A stretch of 64,000 bases of DNA, taken from NCBI GenBank assembly GCA_013399855.1, contig VXAY01006162.1:362843-426842 (forward strand), written 5' to 3'. Below are positions 37,801 to 48,400 of this stretch, in pieces. This DNA is from Oxyruncus cristatus (Eukaryota; Chordata; Aves; Passeriformes; Cotingidae). The notes beneath the pieces are model-generated. The model was not told where the DNA came from. It did not search any database and saw only the letters and a list, made by a program, of their open reading frames with translations. Every line of letters starts with the position of its first letter. Within the stretch, counting starts at the first letter, position 1. Position numbers and translations under genes: made by a program.

Positions 37801-40800
37801 ATTCCCCTCCACCCTCTGGGTGTGTGGGAGTGCAGTGGTTCAGAGGCAATAAGCACCCGACAGATTGCCTCATTTTACACTTCATGTGACTTCTGCTACG
37901 GCGTCTTCCCCCTTCGGTCTGAGGAGGAACATTTGTTTGAAAGAGGATTTATATGTTTATTTTCGAAAGGGCGTTAAAGAGACTAATGTTGCTCTGTTTG
38001 TGGAGTCCTGGCAGGGATCAGCAGGATGTGCACACACAGAGCACGTGTGGGCTCGGGGAGAGCCCTTGGAAACACAATCCATCTCCGTGACATCCCGCTC
38101 CCTCTTCCATCTCTCAGTCTGTCCGAAGTTAATGTTCATTTGTGTGGAGCAGCTCTGTGTGTGGTGGTACAGCACAAACAGCCTGTTGCTGGGCTTGTGC
38201 AGGTGCAGAATTATTTCTTAGAGCTGACTGATAATGGAATGAGAAAATCTCACAAGCGTTTTTTTTTCCCCCTTTCTCCACCCCCCTCCTCATTGTACTG
38301 TATCCCCAAGGAGAATTTGTGTTTCCCTCTGGATGCTGCCCTGAGAACGAGCACGGCTCGTTCCAGCAGTGCCTTGTCTGGATGAACCCTCACTCAGCAC
38401 ATCTGTTTCTCCGGTGTCAAAAAGGATAATGAGTTTTTTCACTGCACTTCTAGCAGGTTCCTTGGGCTAGAAACTTCCATAGTGTCTCATCAGGACACTG
38501 CCTCTCTAAATCCTTTGAAATATGATGCAAAATCAAGGCTCCTATTAACCCCCTGTTCTTTCTCCCCTTCCCTTTTTACCACTTCAAACTCAGGAGTAAC
38601 CCCTGCTCATGGATTGAACTCATATTCCAGGTAATCATTAATGTGGCATTTGCCACTGCAGTGAACTTCCCAGTTCTTAAGACATGGAGAAGAAGTAGGA
38701 CTTGAGAGATGGAATGGCATGGCAGGTAACAGGCACAGTGAACTTTAGATCTGTGGGATGTGTGTAATATTAGTTCATTCTATAGCTGGATGTGAATGCT
38801 ATTGATATTTAATATCTTACCAGGAGGGCTGAGTGTTTGAAGGACAAGCATTCATAATTTGCTTTGACATTTGACATGATCAAGCAAGTAAAGGAATAAT
38901 ATTCCGTTTCTCCATTGTCAAAAAGATAATGAGTTTCATAACTATTGGTATTATGGGAAAAATACAGCCTGTGTAGTGTAAAATATGTGAGAGCTGCTCC
39001 ATATTCTTCTAAAAATTGTGTGTATCGTGTTCCTTTGTTGGCCCTATTCAAACACAGCATGCCCATCCTTTTTAATTTTCTGGTTTGCTGTGCAAGTCTC
39101 TAACAAAAAAAAAACCACAACTTTTTTTTAATGAAAAAAGTTTTCTTGAGATTATTTATAGAAAGAGCAGTGCTGTCATCGAGTCTGTCTCATCACATCA
39201 TTCTTGGGTATCAATTCCTAGCCTCAGATGACAAACCATAGCAGCTACTTTTCCAATAGCAGCATCTGGCTTCCTGGCAAATGCGAAATGCAGTTATCTG
39301 GAAAGCTTCAGAGTTGCTTCTGAGCACATTTTATTTATTAGAAAGCAGTTGTGTTGCTTTGCTTCCCATGACTAAGCCAAGGAATATTTAATATATTAAA
39401 AGGAATAATAGAATCGAGGCCAAGCTGTTGTCCCTCAAGTGGCAAGGCACGACAAAATTTTTCCTTTAGGATGACCGTTTGTTCAGCTCTGAAGGACAAC
39501 CTGAAACTCTTCACCCTCCCTCCAGATGATCTTTTAAACCACTAAAAAAGAAATTCAGCCTTTTAACGCCTTAGACAAGATTCAAGTTCACCCTTTTCCA
39601 GACTCCACACTCTGAAACGTGGGTGGAGACTTCTCTGCCAGCCTTGCTGGAGGAGGGAGACCCTCCACACAGAGTGGGCTCCTCAGAGGTGGAAGACATG
39701 ATGTCCATGCAATGTATGATGAATGATAATGGGAAAGAATAAGTGGGTCTGTGAGTCAGGCACTGTACTAGCCCACAGAAAGAAGAGAGTTCAGCTTTGT
39801 TTTGCCACCGAATTTTTGAGCTTGGCAAGTCGTTTGGATCCGGCTCTGCAAAGGTCTCCTGAGGTAGTTCAGCAGGTATCACGATAATCTACAAAATCTG
39901 ATGCAAAGTACATGAAAATGTAGTTCCAGGAACAATTTTAGTAGTACTGCTTCTTCTTAAACATACCTGTGACGTAACTGACACCTTCTGCCATGCTCAG
40001 AGTTCTTGAAAGGTACTTTGCATCAGAGATGTGAAGCTCTGCTGCTGATCCGGTGAGTAGAATCGAGTCCCACCACTGCCCTGTGGACAAAAGGAGATTA
40101 TCCAACCACTGTACAAAATTCATGAAACACTTCTCCAGTTTTCCATATGTAGCATAATCTGAAGGAAGTCATTAAGGATTTTTTTCCTTGATATCAGCAT
40201 CGAATTTGATAGGAAAGACACCAAGACCTATAGGAGATGACAATCATCAGTGATATAGATGTCCTTCTAGCTTAAGGACATTCCTAGATGCTGAAATTCC
40301 TTCTCACGTGCATGTAGCTAAAAGCTGAGAAAGAACAAGGGAGGATGAAATATCTGTTGTGGGCTTTGGTGATGGTTAGACTATATCTACATCAAAAGCT
40401 CTATTTAATTAAGTGCTTATTTTCATTCTGAAAAAGAACTCTCTCGAGTTCTTCCCGAGCAATTTCAAAAAGTTTCTTTTAGTGAAATTCTAGTGTTATT
40501 TTTCTAGATGATAGATTTAAGAAAAAAAAATTAAAAACCCTAATCTGTTCAAGTCAATGTGTTTGACACTTAGCAGCAGTAATGTTCAATGGTAACATCT
40601 TGCAGTTTTCTTCTGATACCGGTGGTGTCTCTGGGGCAAGATTTTATTAGTGACAGCTCTCACTGAATTCAGCGAAAGCCAAAGTTTCGTCTCCAAAGTA
40701 ACTGTTTTTCAGTTCAGAAATAAAATGATCAGGCACAAGATTTCATTTAAAGCTTCGAACATCAACGTCAAGGAATCAAAACAATTCTGTTACAAGTTTT

Positions 40801-43057
40801 CTGTTTCTCCAGGGTAAGAATTATTTCTGGGTTTGGACTCTTGTCCTTGCACAGCGTCGTGCCAAATCACGGGGAGACGCTGTGGGGCTTTCTCTTCTCA
40901 TTGTCCTGAGCTTCTGTCCCTGGTCTGAGCTCGGAACAATTGGGCCTTAATTCTGATTGAGGATGGAGGAGGCTACTGCAGTGCAAAACACCCTGCCAAG
41001 GCTGCTCTGCTGCTACGTTCAATGGCAGTATTATGAGGCTGTATCAGAAGCAAAGCCTGCAAATCAAAGGTTACATGGTGGGCAACCTTTACTACATCCA
41101 GAGGGTCAGACAGATTTCGTGTTTAAGAAAAGACTACACGCTTTTTTGCTGTTGAAGGGCGTAAGCACTTTTGCCTTCCTTCCGCCACGGATGGAGATTA
41201 TTCAATGGTTGGATTTAATGAATTCAAAATCCTTAGAAAATCACTAGAGCCAGACATCAATGTAAAATACTCCACCAGCTTTCAGTAGTGGAATATAATA
41301 TTAGCTCTCCCACAATCTACTTCATGCATTTCAAAAGAATAGAGAACATTTTTAAACTAAAGAAGATAGCTTGGGCAGAAAATGATTGCCTGCCTCGGAT
41401 GCTGCTCTGTAACCCTTCAGGAGCCTGCGTTATTTCTCTCGGGGCAGTAGAAACAGAAACAGATGTCTTCTTTGCAAAAATGGGAGGGGAAGGAAGAGGA
41501 TATTTTATTAATAAATTCTGTGAATGTGCTGTTACCTTGCACAGTCAATAGGAGCGTTGCTGCGGGGCTGGTGGCTCTGAGCCCACGGAAACCCTGGTGG
41601 TGTGTGTCCCCTTTCTGCTGGTGGAGGCTGCTGAGAAGCCACCAGACCAACCACCATTTGTCTTGTCTCTTGTGGCGCATCTGGACTGGGAGCACTGGAG
41701 GAGGACAGTTCTGTGCCATGTGGGATCCCTGCCCTGGTTAAAGCCCACCCAGCCCTTCCCCTCCCTCTGCTCCTCGCTGTGGAGAGGCAGCCATAAGCAT
41801 CTCTCCCAGGCAATACAGTAATACAAATAAATAATATTAATTAAGGCTCGATAGGTTTAAAAAGCTATGGAAATAGCTTCTCTCCTGCTGTTTCAGTATC
41901 TCATTTTCCCACTCTGTCCAAACCCCTGAAGCCCAGAGGTACAAACATATATTTTAAATGAGAAGTTTGTTGAACCTCATTAAACTTAAATGCTCAATCC
42001 AGGTTTTTTGAACGAGGCCTCACTCTGCCTTTAAGTTTACCTGATTTCATTCTTCCATCCCTAATGGAGACATTCATTTAGAAGGTGATTTTTGCAAAGG
42101 CACTGATAGACCTACGAACTAAAACTGAAAAGAAAAGCATAATTTACATGCTTAAGCCAAGCATCTAACTTGGGAGCTCTTCTGTGCTTATAGGCTTCAT
42201 GTCTGAGCAGTTTGCTGAGGCCTCTGCGAAATAAAAGACCAGCTTTTCATTTGTATTTGCTTTTTTGCTTTCCCAGTTTTTCTGAAAAAGGACGAGCAGC
42301 TGAAAAGCTTCCCCGCGTTGGTATGCTGAGCAGTGGAGTCACACAAGCACCTGCAGCCATCCACGCACTGCTCCAAGAGCGCTGTATTTCTCGAGGTTTG
42401 TAGCTCTTGTCCTCCCACTCCCTAATTCATATACATAAAACTGGTGTGCTGCCACGTTCCCTCCACACAAATGCATTAGCTGATCAGGAAGCCTTCCCAT
42501 TCATCTGGCTTGTCAGTTGGATGAGGTGGAGGCAGGACCGACTTGTCAGCTCGCAGTGATGAGAGTGAGGGGTGGAAGACAGGATAGCGCGACAAAAATG
42601 GTGTCGATATTTCTCCCCTTGGTTTTCCAAAGGAAAATATTTTCAGGTGCTGGATTCTCTCCATCCCCTTCCAAAAAGGAGAGAACCAGCAACCCAAATA
42701 CTTGCCTACAACCTCCTTGCGTAACTAATCGCAGAGTGAGGCTGCAGGAGGAAATCATGGCTAACCCCCTTCACTGGCTCTGCTGTAGCTCCCCAGCAAT
42801 GTGGGCATCTTCTTGGAATTGCGACACCTCATCCCCACCGCGCTTGGCACCGTTTCCACGGTGATTTCCAGGGCAGCCCATGCAACAGAAGTGGTGTGGA
42901 ACCCACCCGAGAGCAAGAAGTGAGGGTGTAGAGCTTTGCACCCCTTGAGTGGGCAACACCTTCCTGCTCTGCAGAGAGATCCTGGCTGGGCTCTGGCATG
43001 TTGCAGGTTGAGAGCCAAACTCGCCCAACACACACCTTCATCCTCTCTGAATTTATG
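31811..43057. other. Intergenic spacer, segment 4
   Basis: No gene recognised. It holds T, G and A runs at 34365-34379, 34504-34530 and 34982-35010, and a perfect 20-nt AT palindrome at 35133-35152. Long AT-rich unique tracts (about 34690-35330 and 38790-39500) look like possible conserved noncoding DNA. No tRNA, transposon or coding exon is evident. Confidence 0.55.
35133..35152. repeat. Perfect 20-nt palindrome
   Basis: AATTGAATAATTATTCAATT equals its own reverse complement. It could form a short cruciform or be a paired homeodomain-type site. Confidence 0.9.
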
Positions 43058-43200
43058 AAATTCACAGAATGCTTTGGGTTGAAAGGGTCCTTAAAGACCA
43101 TCTCATTCCACCCCCTGCCATGGGCAGGGACACCTTCCACTAGCCCAGGTTGCTCCAAGCCCCATCCAGCCTGGCCTTGAGCACGTCCAGGGATGGAACA
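43058..43200 (-). mobile_element. CR1 LINE 3' end, antisense, at the CACNG4 promoter
   Basis: On the + strand it reads as the reverse complement of a CR1 3' terminus: CACAGAAT octamer remnant, ctttgggttgaaagggtcc, taaagaccatctcattccac, ctgccatgggcagggacacc, ttccactagcccaggttgct, and finally ccagcctggccttgagcacg. It ends where the CpG island begins, about 370 nt upstream of the CACNG4 start codon. Confidence 0.92.
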
Positions 43201-43440
43201 CTTCAGACGTGTCCCGGCGCTCCGAGCCCGCCCAGCCCAAAGGACCAGAGTGATGCTCGGGTTGCGGACCGGGCGCTGCGGGTCGGGGCCGGGGGCCGGG
43301 CTATCCCCGGCAGCACGTCGGGGGTGTCGGGAGGGTCTGTCCCCGCGGTGCCCGCGGCCGGGCCGCCCCTCCCTCCCTCGCTCGCTGCCTCTCCCCGCGG
43401 CCGGGGCGGTGCGCGGGGGCGCGGCTGGCGGCGGAGCCCG

Positions 43441-43519
43441 NNNNNNNNNNNNNNNNNNNNNNNNNNNNNNNNNNNNNNNNNNNNNNNNNNNNNNNNNNNN
43501 NNNNNNNNNNNNNNNNNNN
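43441..43519. other. Assembly gap (79 N) in the CACNG4 promoter or 5' UTR
   Basis: A run of N in an extremely GC-rich stretch, about 50 nt upstream of the start codon. Missing GC-rich promoter sequence is common in avian assemblies. Confidence 0.99.
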
Positions 43520-43560
43520 CCGGGCGGTGTCGTGCGGCCCCCCGCGCCCGTGCGGGGACT

Positions 43561-43584
43561 ATGAAGCACCATGGTGTGGTGTGA
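43561..43584 (+). other. Upstream ORF overlapping the CACNG4 start codon
   Basis: An ATG at 43561 with A at -3 opens a seven-codon frame that ends at TGA 43582-43584, out of frame with and overlapping the CACNG4 ATG at 43571. If transcribed, it could reduce translation of CACNG4 through leaky scanning. Confidence 0.6.
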
Positions 43585-43793
43585 CCGTGGCGTCCAGATG
43601 CTGCTGACCACGGTGGGCGCCTTCGCCGCCTTCAGCCTCATGGCCATCGCCATCGGCACCGACTACTGGCTCTACTCCAGCGCCCACATCTGCAACGGCA
43701 CCAACATCACGACGGACGAGGCGCAGGGGCCGCCGCGGAAGGCGCGGGGCGATCTCACGCACTCGGGGCTCTGGAGGATCTGCTGCCTCGAAG
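43571..43793 (+). CDS. CACNG4: CACNG4, TARP gamma-4, coding exon 1 (partial gene)
   Basis: ATG in a strong context (accATGg) opens 74 codons and one base, ending at a GT donor (gtaccg at 43794), phase 1. This is the same position as exon 1 of CACNG5. The exon encodes the short cytosolic N-terminus, membrane segment 1 (about 9-29), and the first extracellular loop with TDYWLY, two N-glycosylation sequons (N42-GT and N45-IT), the GDLTHSGLW block with GLW at 66-68, and C71/C72. This matches type I TARP gamma-4 closely. Residue 3 is Trp where I recall Arg in mammals. The product is an auxiliary AMPA receptor subunit. The remaining exons (after ...CCLEG) were not found in the window, so the gene runs off the right end. 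Confidence 0.96.
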
Positions 43794-43877
43794 GTACCGC
43801 GGCCGCGCGGGGAGGGGGGAGCAACTTCCCGGGGGGATCCGGCTGCGCTCCTGGAGCCGCCGGGCAGAGCCCAGCCC

Positions 43878-43943
43878 GAGTCCGAGCCCGAGCCGGAGCC
43901 GCCGGGCTGAGCCCGAACCGGAGCCGGGGCCGGAGCCGCGCCG
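43878..43943 (+). repeat. Degenerate GAGCCN hexanucleotide repeat at the start of CACNG4 intron 1
   Basis: Successive gagtcc, gagccc, gagccg, gagccg, then gagccc, gaaccg, gagccg, gggccg and gagccg units. It starts 85 nt after the donor and is extremely GC-rich. Confidence 0.8.
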
Positions 43944-44030
43944 GTGCCTCGGACACGGCCGAGGAGGAGGATGGCGTTACCGTGGCAACCGGCATCTCCG
44001 ACATTGCCATGGGAACCGGCGGCGGGATGC

Positions 44031-44060
44031 GGAGCGCTGCCCAGGGGAGCGCTGCCCAGG
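44031..44060 (+). repeat. Tandem duplication of a 15-mer
   Basis: ggagcgctgcccagg occurs twice back to back (44031-44045 and 44046-44060). Confidence 0.9.
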
Positions 44061-44712
44061 GGGGCGACCTCTCTCCGCGGCCATCGCCGGGGCTTCAGGG
44101 CTTTGGGGGGCTCCTGGCGGGGTCGGGGCGTCTGGGTGCTTTGGGGCGCATCTGAGCCCTGCAGGCTTCGGGGCTGGCGCCCCCCCGGGACTTTGGCTTC
44201 AGGGGCTTTGGGTCTCAGCCACAGCTCTCGGGCAGGACAGCGGGAACTCCAGTTCCTCCCTGCCTAGCCTCAGACACACACACCGGGAGCCCGGGTGAAG
44301 GTGGTGTTGCCGCCGCTCAGGTGCTTCACTGTGGACTCGGGGTTACTTAATACAGCTCAAGGGTCAGGCTGAATGATATTAACAATAAAAAGATGAGTGT
44401 TTCAGCGGCAGAGCTGGGCAGCAGGGACACCCCGCTCCCCGCAGAGGCCGAACATGTGGCTCCCGCTCTGAAAAATGGAGTTGTGGAGAAGGCGCGGCGG
44501 TAACTGCCGGGACAAAGAAGCACATGGGTGTTCGGAGGATTTGGCATAGCAGATCGGGAAACCCAGATGGGAAACCACATCTGTCAGGCGAGAGCGGGGA
44601 GCTCTGACCGTGGGAAACCAGCACACCCCCAGGAAAGGGGCTGTGGCCACGGGGGCTCTAAAGCCCCTCACCTGCTCTGTCCATTCCCACTGCGAGCAGC
44701 CTCCGTGACGCT

Positions 44713-44778
44713 GGAGGAAAGGGAGAGTGTGGAGGAGAGCGTGGAGGAAAGAGAGAGTGTGGAGGAATGGGAGAGGGA
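44713..44778 (+). repeat. Purine-rich minisatellite (GGAGGAAAGRGAGAGTGT units)
   Basis: An 18-nt unit at 44713-44730, a 12-nt shortened unit at 44731-44742, a full unit at 44743-44760 and a diverged unit to 44778. The purine strand is the + strand. Confidence 0.85.
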
Positions 44779-45330
44779 AGCTGTCCACTTCTGCTGAGCT
44801 GCTTTGTGGCTCTCAGGGGTGGGGGTACCCCGGAGTCCTCCTCCCCTCAGGGATGCACTTGGTGGACAGGCTGCTGTGCACCCAATTCCCTCAGCCCAGC
44901 TCAGCACACGTGAACTTTGCCAGCCTGGGTTTGTGGTTTATTCCAACTGACAGACGGCGCAGCCCAGACGAGCCCAGCTCTGGTTCAGGGTCGCAGCTGT
45001 GTTCAGAATGGTTTTTCTCCCCAGAAAAGGCTGTGGCGTGGTAGGAGCACCTCATCCTCATGTCTGTTCTCGTCTTCTCCTTTTGCTAACAATTTAAGGC
45101 TACAGTGTAACGTTTTTCTCCTAAAATATTGTGTTTGCTACCTGGTAATAGTATGCATACGTGGAATAGCTGTAGCACAAGGAAATATTTTCAGATGATC
45201 AAGAGAGAAAGAATTACTGAAATGTGAAGGTTTATGGATAATAACAATGCTTGGCTTTATGACTCCTAAAGGGAATCTAACTCTCGGCATGGGCTTTTAT
45301 GGCACCTGGAAAACGAGGGCTTGCATCTGA

Positions 45331-45470
45331 GAGCTCCTGAGTTTGCTTGAGAGCTACTGAGCTTCCTCTACTTGAACTGAATCCTGTGATCTTCACTGAG
45401 CTTGTCCTAGTGTCTTTTCCATGGAAAACAAGTTTGTTTGCATCTTGCAGGAGTTGCTGAGCTTGCTCAG
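45331..45470 (+). repeat. Decayed 20-nt minisatellite
   Basis: Two adjacent related 20-mers, gagctcctgagtttgcttga (45331) and gagctactgagcttcctcta (45351), recur in diverged form near 45390 and at 45451. The CTGAG core keeps spacings of 20, 39 and 61 nt, close to multiples of 20, so intervening units seem to have drifted. Confidence 0.5.
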
Positions 45471-48400
45471 CTAGAATGGGCCTGTCATCTCCGGGAAAAA
45501 ATCCCTGAGTTTCCCGATGTCAGGGTTTCTGTGTGGTCTCATGGGAATATCATGCATAGAAACTAAATGCAGCTGTGACTGGTGGCATTTTTGCCTTGAT
45601 TTCAACTGGGCTTAAGTCAGAAGTTTATTTAAAAGGCAAGAAGTCAGGGGAGCTGTGAGAAGTGGGCAGCGCTGAAACAGTGCCCAGTGACGCGGCTCAT
45701 CTCCAGTCTCGTTGCATCACTGGGCAGCGCTGGTGCCTCCCTGAGCACGTTGCATTTGCCAGGGCATTTGCTGAAAAATTGCACCCAGGAGTTGTGTGCA
45801 AGTGAAGCTTAAATCCCTGTCAATCCGGGGGATAAAAAGGCTTTTCGTGGGACCCATCCATCCGACAGCAGTCGAGCTGCTCTGCTCAAAATTCAAATGC
45901 TCATAATCAAATTATAAAGTTGCAAATCTTAAAGTTGTCAAATATGTGCTAAGAATGGACAATTTGAGAAAGCTGTCATCTGTTCACAGAGATGAGGAGC
46001 AGAGACTATGTTCTCTCCTACTTTTTCAGTATGTTCTGTTTTGTAAGATAAAATCTATAGATACATTAAAATATGCGTGTTTTAAACCATACCATGGGAC
46101 TTTGGTTTCAACATGGCAACATTCCTTTCTTTCATGTAATAGTAAAACCATTTCTAGAAGCTGATTTAAAACAACACTCCCTTGATCATTTCAGAGCCTC
46201 GCTCAGTCGGGGTGGCTAGGTCTTTTGGTAATATCAGGATAATATTGCAACTCCAAGGACATACATAGCAGGAAAATAATTCAGTTGCAGATGTTTATAT
46301 GTGATTAAATGGTCTGGCTTCAACCCCATTTTTAAAACTCTTCTTGTGTTTTGGAGTAATAATTATAAAAACCTACTTAATTTATTTTAATGGTCTTAAT
46401 TGCCATTTCACTCATGTCAAAAAGACAAATCTAAGACAAAAAATGTGCAGAAGCTGAAAATGCCTTGAGCAGCCTCTGAAATTGCTTTTGACACACATAA
46501 AGCATTTCACTGAGCAAATTTCAGGTCAACTGAAATTTCCCGTTCCAATGTTTCTCCACTATATCCATAAAACAACCTGTATGCTGGATTTTGAACAATC
46601 ACCTGTTTGGTATCCCCAGTTCCAAGATTCCAAATGAAACTGTTGAATCAGGATGGAAAAGAATAACCTTCTAATTAAATTATTAGGCGTTCCTCAGTGT
46701 TTTCCTGTTTTTTTTTCTTTGAAACAGCATTTTACAAGAGATTTGCATCGTAACAATGATTGGAGTGATGCAGCTTAAGGATCCAGAGGATCCAGCACAT
46801 TATCTTTGTTTGGAGCTGCAGTTGTCTTGGGGATGAAATCATGTTTCAGTACTAGTAGTCGATACTACTATGGAGCTTAGTCACTCCAGAAGCAGCGTTA
46901 ATGATACATCAGTCAAACTCTTTTCTGTATAATCCCAATTTTGTTCTCTTAGTGTGTTTGCCAAAGGTGGAGGTAGGAGGTTCATTGAGTGGATTTTAAA
47001 TAATAGCACCATTTCTGCGTGGATTTTTAAAAGCTATAGCCAAGGTAATTGCCTTGTTTAAAACAATTCCTGGTGTGGATGTGCACATAGCAGACGTGGA
47101 TGTTCCTTGGCCGAGCCTCTGCAGTGAGGTGGCCCAGGAGCTCCCTGGCAAAGCTGGATTTTGGTTTTCTGGGTCCAAGACAACTACAATAACCACAGTT
47201 TTGGCAGCTGAAGTTAAAATGTCAGCAGAGTACAGAGTTTCTGGCGGAGCCCCCATGCAGCCACCCACGCCTGAAACCTGCACCCCAACCCGCAAATTAA
47301 CAATAGGAACAATCCAGCCCCATTTCAGGTGGCTGCAGTTCTGTCCCATGTCCACATGTGAGCTGTGGTTGTTGTTACAAGCTGTGGGCCCATGTCAAGA
47401 TGGTGCAGAGCAGGGTCTTGCAAACACAGCAAATGAATAATCATTTTGTGGTCAGCCTAACCTGAGAAAGAGAGATTAAACCACCCGAATTTCCCAGCAG
47501 CCCCCATTCCTGTGGTGAATGTGCAGCACAGCTTTGTAAGCCTCTCACAGTCTTATTCACAAGGAGGATCTGCTGTTATAATATTTGGCTAGGAAAAAAA
47601 AGATACGTTAAAAACACCACTTTATCCACTGAAACTGCTTATCTTGGTGCACAATCGTGCCGAAGTTAATAGGACAGCTCACAACAGAGCGCTCTGCAGG
47701 CTCTGTGACATCAAGATAGGAAAGCAAGTAATGTACTTGTAATTTAAATTTATTCAAAGAGTATTTTATTAAACACTTCAGCATATGAATCTCTTTGAAC
47801 CCATTGTGTCTACTGCTTTTAGGATTCCCTGTTCGCCATTTACTTTTCAAGTGGCGCAATTGGCTATTTAATTCACGTGCAACCACATGTCCTTCCTGAC
47901 TGGGTGGCTGGAACGTTTGTAACTGGGAGGAAGGACTGAGTAGATCATTTATGACTTGAAAACTTGCACAAATGCACACTTGCACAATTATTTGCAGGTC
48001 TTCCAGCTCGGATGAAAGCGCACAAACACGGGAGCCGCAGCACCCGCATGCGCTGCTTCCATGGATACTCTGGAAAACAAAATAAAAATGCTTATACAAA
48101 TGTTTGAGGCAAGTAAATAAAGGCAGGCTGCTCTCCATCAATACTGCAAATTCATGGCTCGTCCAAAGAGAATGAATATTCTTTAGTATTCTCCCAGCAC
48201 AGCTATGAAGTCCCAGCAGCACTGCTGTTGCTAATAAAGTAAATACAATGCGGGCTTTTGTGTCAAATGAAATGGCCAAAGTTTTGTGTGGTGAAGAGCA
48301 AATGTTAAATCACTCTAATATCAGACCCGACCTTGTGGTTGTGTCCACAGGCACGTTAAGAAATGGTTGGTCTTCTCAATCTTTCCAGGCGTGTGAGCCT

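Larger units (their letters stand above)
43190..44260. promoter_or_regulatory. CACNG4: CpG island: CACNG4 promoter and first exon
   Basis: Very GC-rich sequence dense in CpG, unlike the AT-rich DNA on either side. It includes GC-box-like stretches (gggcgg, ccgcccc) before and after the N gap and extends into the start of intron 1. There is no TATA box in the readable part, consistent with a CpG-island promoter. The transcription start is probably between 43250 and 43560, possibly inside the gap. Confidence 0.85.
43794..45330 (+). other. CACNG4: CACNG4 intron 1, proximal part
   Basis: Begins inside the CpG island and carries three repeat features (GAGCCN repeat, 15-mer duplication, purine minisatellite). 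Beyond about 45060 it becomes AT-rich. No exon is recognised. Confidence 0.85.

Noticed and set aside
42829..43659. Minus-strand 276-codon frame across the CACNG4 promoter
   Set aside because: It runs through the N gap, the CR1 remnant and the reverse complement of CACNG4 exon 1, so it is an artefact.
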